This document shows, piece after piece, positions 5,890 to 7,071 of a stretch of 7,071 bases of DNA (positions within the stretch are counted from its first letter, which is position 1; each line of letters starts with the position of its first letter). Origin of the DNA: an uncultured Oscillospiraceae bacterium (lineage in GTDB: Bacteria > Bacillota > Clostridia > Oscillospirales > Oscillospiraceae); contig CAKUHW010000051.1 of assembly GCA_934659415.1 (NCBI GenBank), positions 1-7,071 of the forward strand, written 5' to 3'. The translations under genes and the position numbers were made by a program. The notes beneath the pieces are model-generated. The model was not told the origin of the DNA and did no database searches. It worked only from the letters and a program-made list of their open reading frames with translations.

Positions 5890-7071
5890 ATGTACGACGA
5901 CAATCAGATCCCTTCCGGCGGCAGCACCGATCCCAACGGCGGCTACCACTACAGCTATAATTACAGCTATCCCCGGTATCACCAGCCCTCCCCCGAGCCT
6001 CCGAAGAAGAAGCGCACCGGGCTGAAGATCGTGGCTCTGGTGCTGTGCTGCCTGCTGGTGGGCGGCGGCGCGGGCGTGGGCGGCGCGGCTCTGTACGCCG
6101 GCAGCAGTGCCTCCGCCGGCAGCGGGACCGGCGGCGCGGTCACCATCTACCAGAACACCTCCAATCCCTCCACCGTAACGGTGAAGCAGGCCGACGGCGT
6201 GAAGGAGATGACCCTCAGCGAGATCTACGCCTCCTATGCCGACTCCTGCGTGTGCGTCAATGTGACCGCCACCGTGCAGCAGGGCTTCTATCAGTATGAG
6301 GCCCAGGGCGCCGGCTCCGGCTTCATCATCAGCGAGGACGGCTATATCGTCACCAACTATCATGTGATCGACGGGGCCTCCTCCATCAAGGTCACCCTGT
6401 TCAACGGCGAGACCTACGACGCCACCCTCATCGGCGGCGAGGAGGTCAACGATGTGGCCGTGCTGAAGGTCAACGGCGTCACCGGCCTGAAGCCGGTGGT
6501 CCTGGGCGACTCCGACTCCCTCATCGTGGGCGAGCAGGTGTCCACCATCGGCAACGCCCTGGGCGCCTATTCCTTCTCCCAGACCTCCGGCACCGTGTCC
6601 GCCACCGGCCGCTCCGTCACCATGAGCGACGGCAGCGTCATCAACATGATCCAGACCGACTGCACCATCAACAACGGCAACTCCGGCGGCCCCCTGTTCG
6701 ACCAGTACGGCCGGGTGGTGGGCATCACCTCCGCCAAGCTGTCCAACAACGGCTCCAGCTCCTCCAGCGAGGCCACCATTGAGGGCATGGGCTTTGCCAT
6801 CCCCATCAACGACGTGCTGTCCATCATCACCGACTATATCCAGTACGGCTATGTCACCGGCCGGCCCTATCTGGGCGTGTCCGTGGGCAGCATCACCGAG
6901 CAGTATATGCGCGCCTTCGGCTGGCCCGCCGGCGTGTATGTGAACTCCGTGGAGTCCGGCTCCTGCGCGGAGAAGGCCGGCATCAAGCGGGGCGATATCA
7001 TTACCAGGATCGGCGATACCGACATTACCAGCACCTCCCAGATGGTGTCCGTCAAGAACACCTATAAGGTG
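5890..7071 (+). CDS. htrA: HtrA/DegP-like trypsin-type serine protease, membrane-anchored, 3' end missing
   Basis: The gene is open at the right edge; 394 codons are visible. HtrA proteins degrade or refold damaged proteins outside the cytoplasmic membrane. The layout is a cytoplasmic N-terminus of about 44 residues, rich in Tyr and ending in PPKKKR; a transmembrane anchor at about 45-70; a linker; a protease domain from about 107 to 322; and the start of a PDZ domain near 327 (RPYLGVSV, with AEKAGIKRGDIITRIGD at 360-376). The catalytic triad is complete: His158 (TNYHVIDG), Asp188 (NDVAVLKV) and Ser265 (NNGNSGGPL). AAGGAG at 5876-5881 with an 8-nt gap fixes the ATG at 5890. Cysteines at 120, 122, 258 and 359 lie in the extracytoplasmic part, which is somewhat unusual. 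It lies 116 bp downstream of the AEC permease with no evident functional link. Type-II membrane HtrA of Firmicutes (B. subtilis HtrA/YkdA type) is the best match. Confidence 0.95.
   Translation, partial: MYDDNQIPSGGSTDPNGGYHYSYNYSYPRYHQPSPEPPKKKRTGLKIVALVLCCLLVGGGAGVGGAALYAGSSASAGSGTGGAVTIYQNTSNPSTVTVKQADGVKEMTLSEIYASYADSCVCVNVTATVQQGFYQYEAQGAGSGFIISEDGYIVTNYHVIDGASSIKVTLFNGETYDATLIGGEEVNDVAVLKVNGVTGLKPVVLGDSDSLIVGEQVSTIGNALGAYSFSQTSGTVSATGRSVTMSDGSVINMIQTDCTINNGNSGGPLFDQYGRVVGITSAKLSNNGSSSSSEATIEGMGFAIPINDVLSIITDYIQYGYVTGRPYLGVSVGSITEQYMRAFGWPAGVYVNSVESGSCAEKAGIKRGDIITRIGDTDITSTSQMVSVKNTYKV

Noticed and set aside
1..7071. Search for CRISPR repeats, insertion sequences, phage genes, toxin-antitoxin pairs, tRNA or rRNA genes and riboswitches
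   Set aside because: No repeated arrays, transposase motifs, terminal inverted repeats, cloverleaf-like segments or conserved riboswitch cores were recognised. Nearly all sequence is accounted for by seven genes and short promoter gaps.

Overview
The window is ordinary bacterial chromosome with high GC content, strong GC bias at third codon positions and clear Shine-Dalgarno sites. The gene families (a clostridial-type Y-family polymerase under a Gram-positive LexA box, YlmH, a DUF896/YnzC protein, an N-terminally anchored HtrA) point to a Firmicute. The GC-rich codon use suggests a gut Oscillospiraceae-like lineage (Flavonifractor, Lawsonibacter or a relative). That placement is inference; no rRNA or marker gene is present to confirm it.

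Layout. Positions 1-704 (minus) hold the N-terminal 234 codons of a DinB-like DNA polymerase, cut by the window edge. Positions 705-879 are a divergent promoter region with an SOS-box-controlled promoter for the polymerase and a separate promoter for a membrane-anchored alpha/beta hydrolase (880-1830, plus). A hairpin at 1859-1887 lies between this hydrolase and a convergent three-gene block read on the minus strand: ABC exporter (4671-2923), YlmH-type S4 RNA-binding protein (2926-2135) and DUF896 protein (2135-1908). The exporter and ylmH overlap by 4 nt (ATGA) and ylmH and the DUF896 gene by 1 nt (TAATG), so they are very probably one operon. Positions 4672-4837 are a second divergent promoter region in which the two -35 elements overlap almost completely. 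Its plus-strand side drives an AEC-family permease (4838-5773) through a leader with two palindromes. After a 116-bp gap comes an HtrA-type serine protease (5890 to the right edge, open at the 3' end).

How it fits together. The genes are mostly housekeeping, stress and transport functions: translesion synthesis (SOS), ribosome or translation quality control (YlmH), envelope protein quality control (HtrA) and two transporters. I see no mobile element, CRISPR array, tRNA, rRNA or phage gene, and no convincing new multi-gene system. The most informative signals are regulatory: a LexA box overlapping the -35 of the polymerase promoter, the overlapping divergent promoters at 4706-4757, and palindromes in the permease leader and upstream of htrA. 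Every gap between genes is shorter than 300 bp and each is described.
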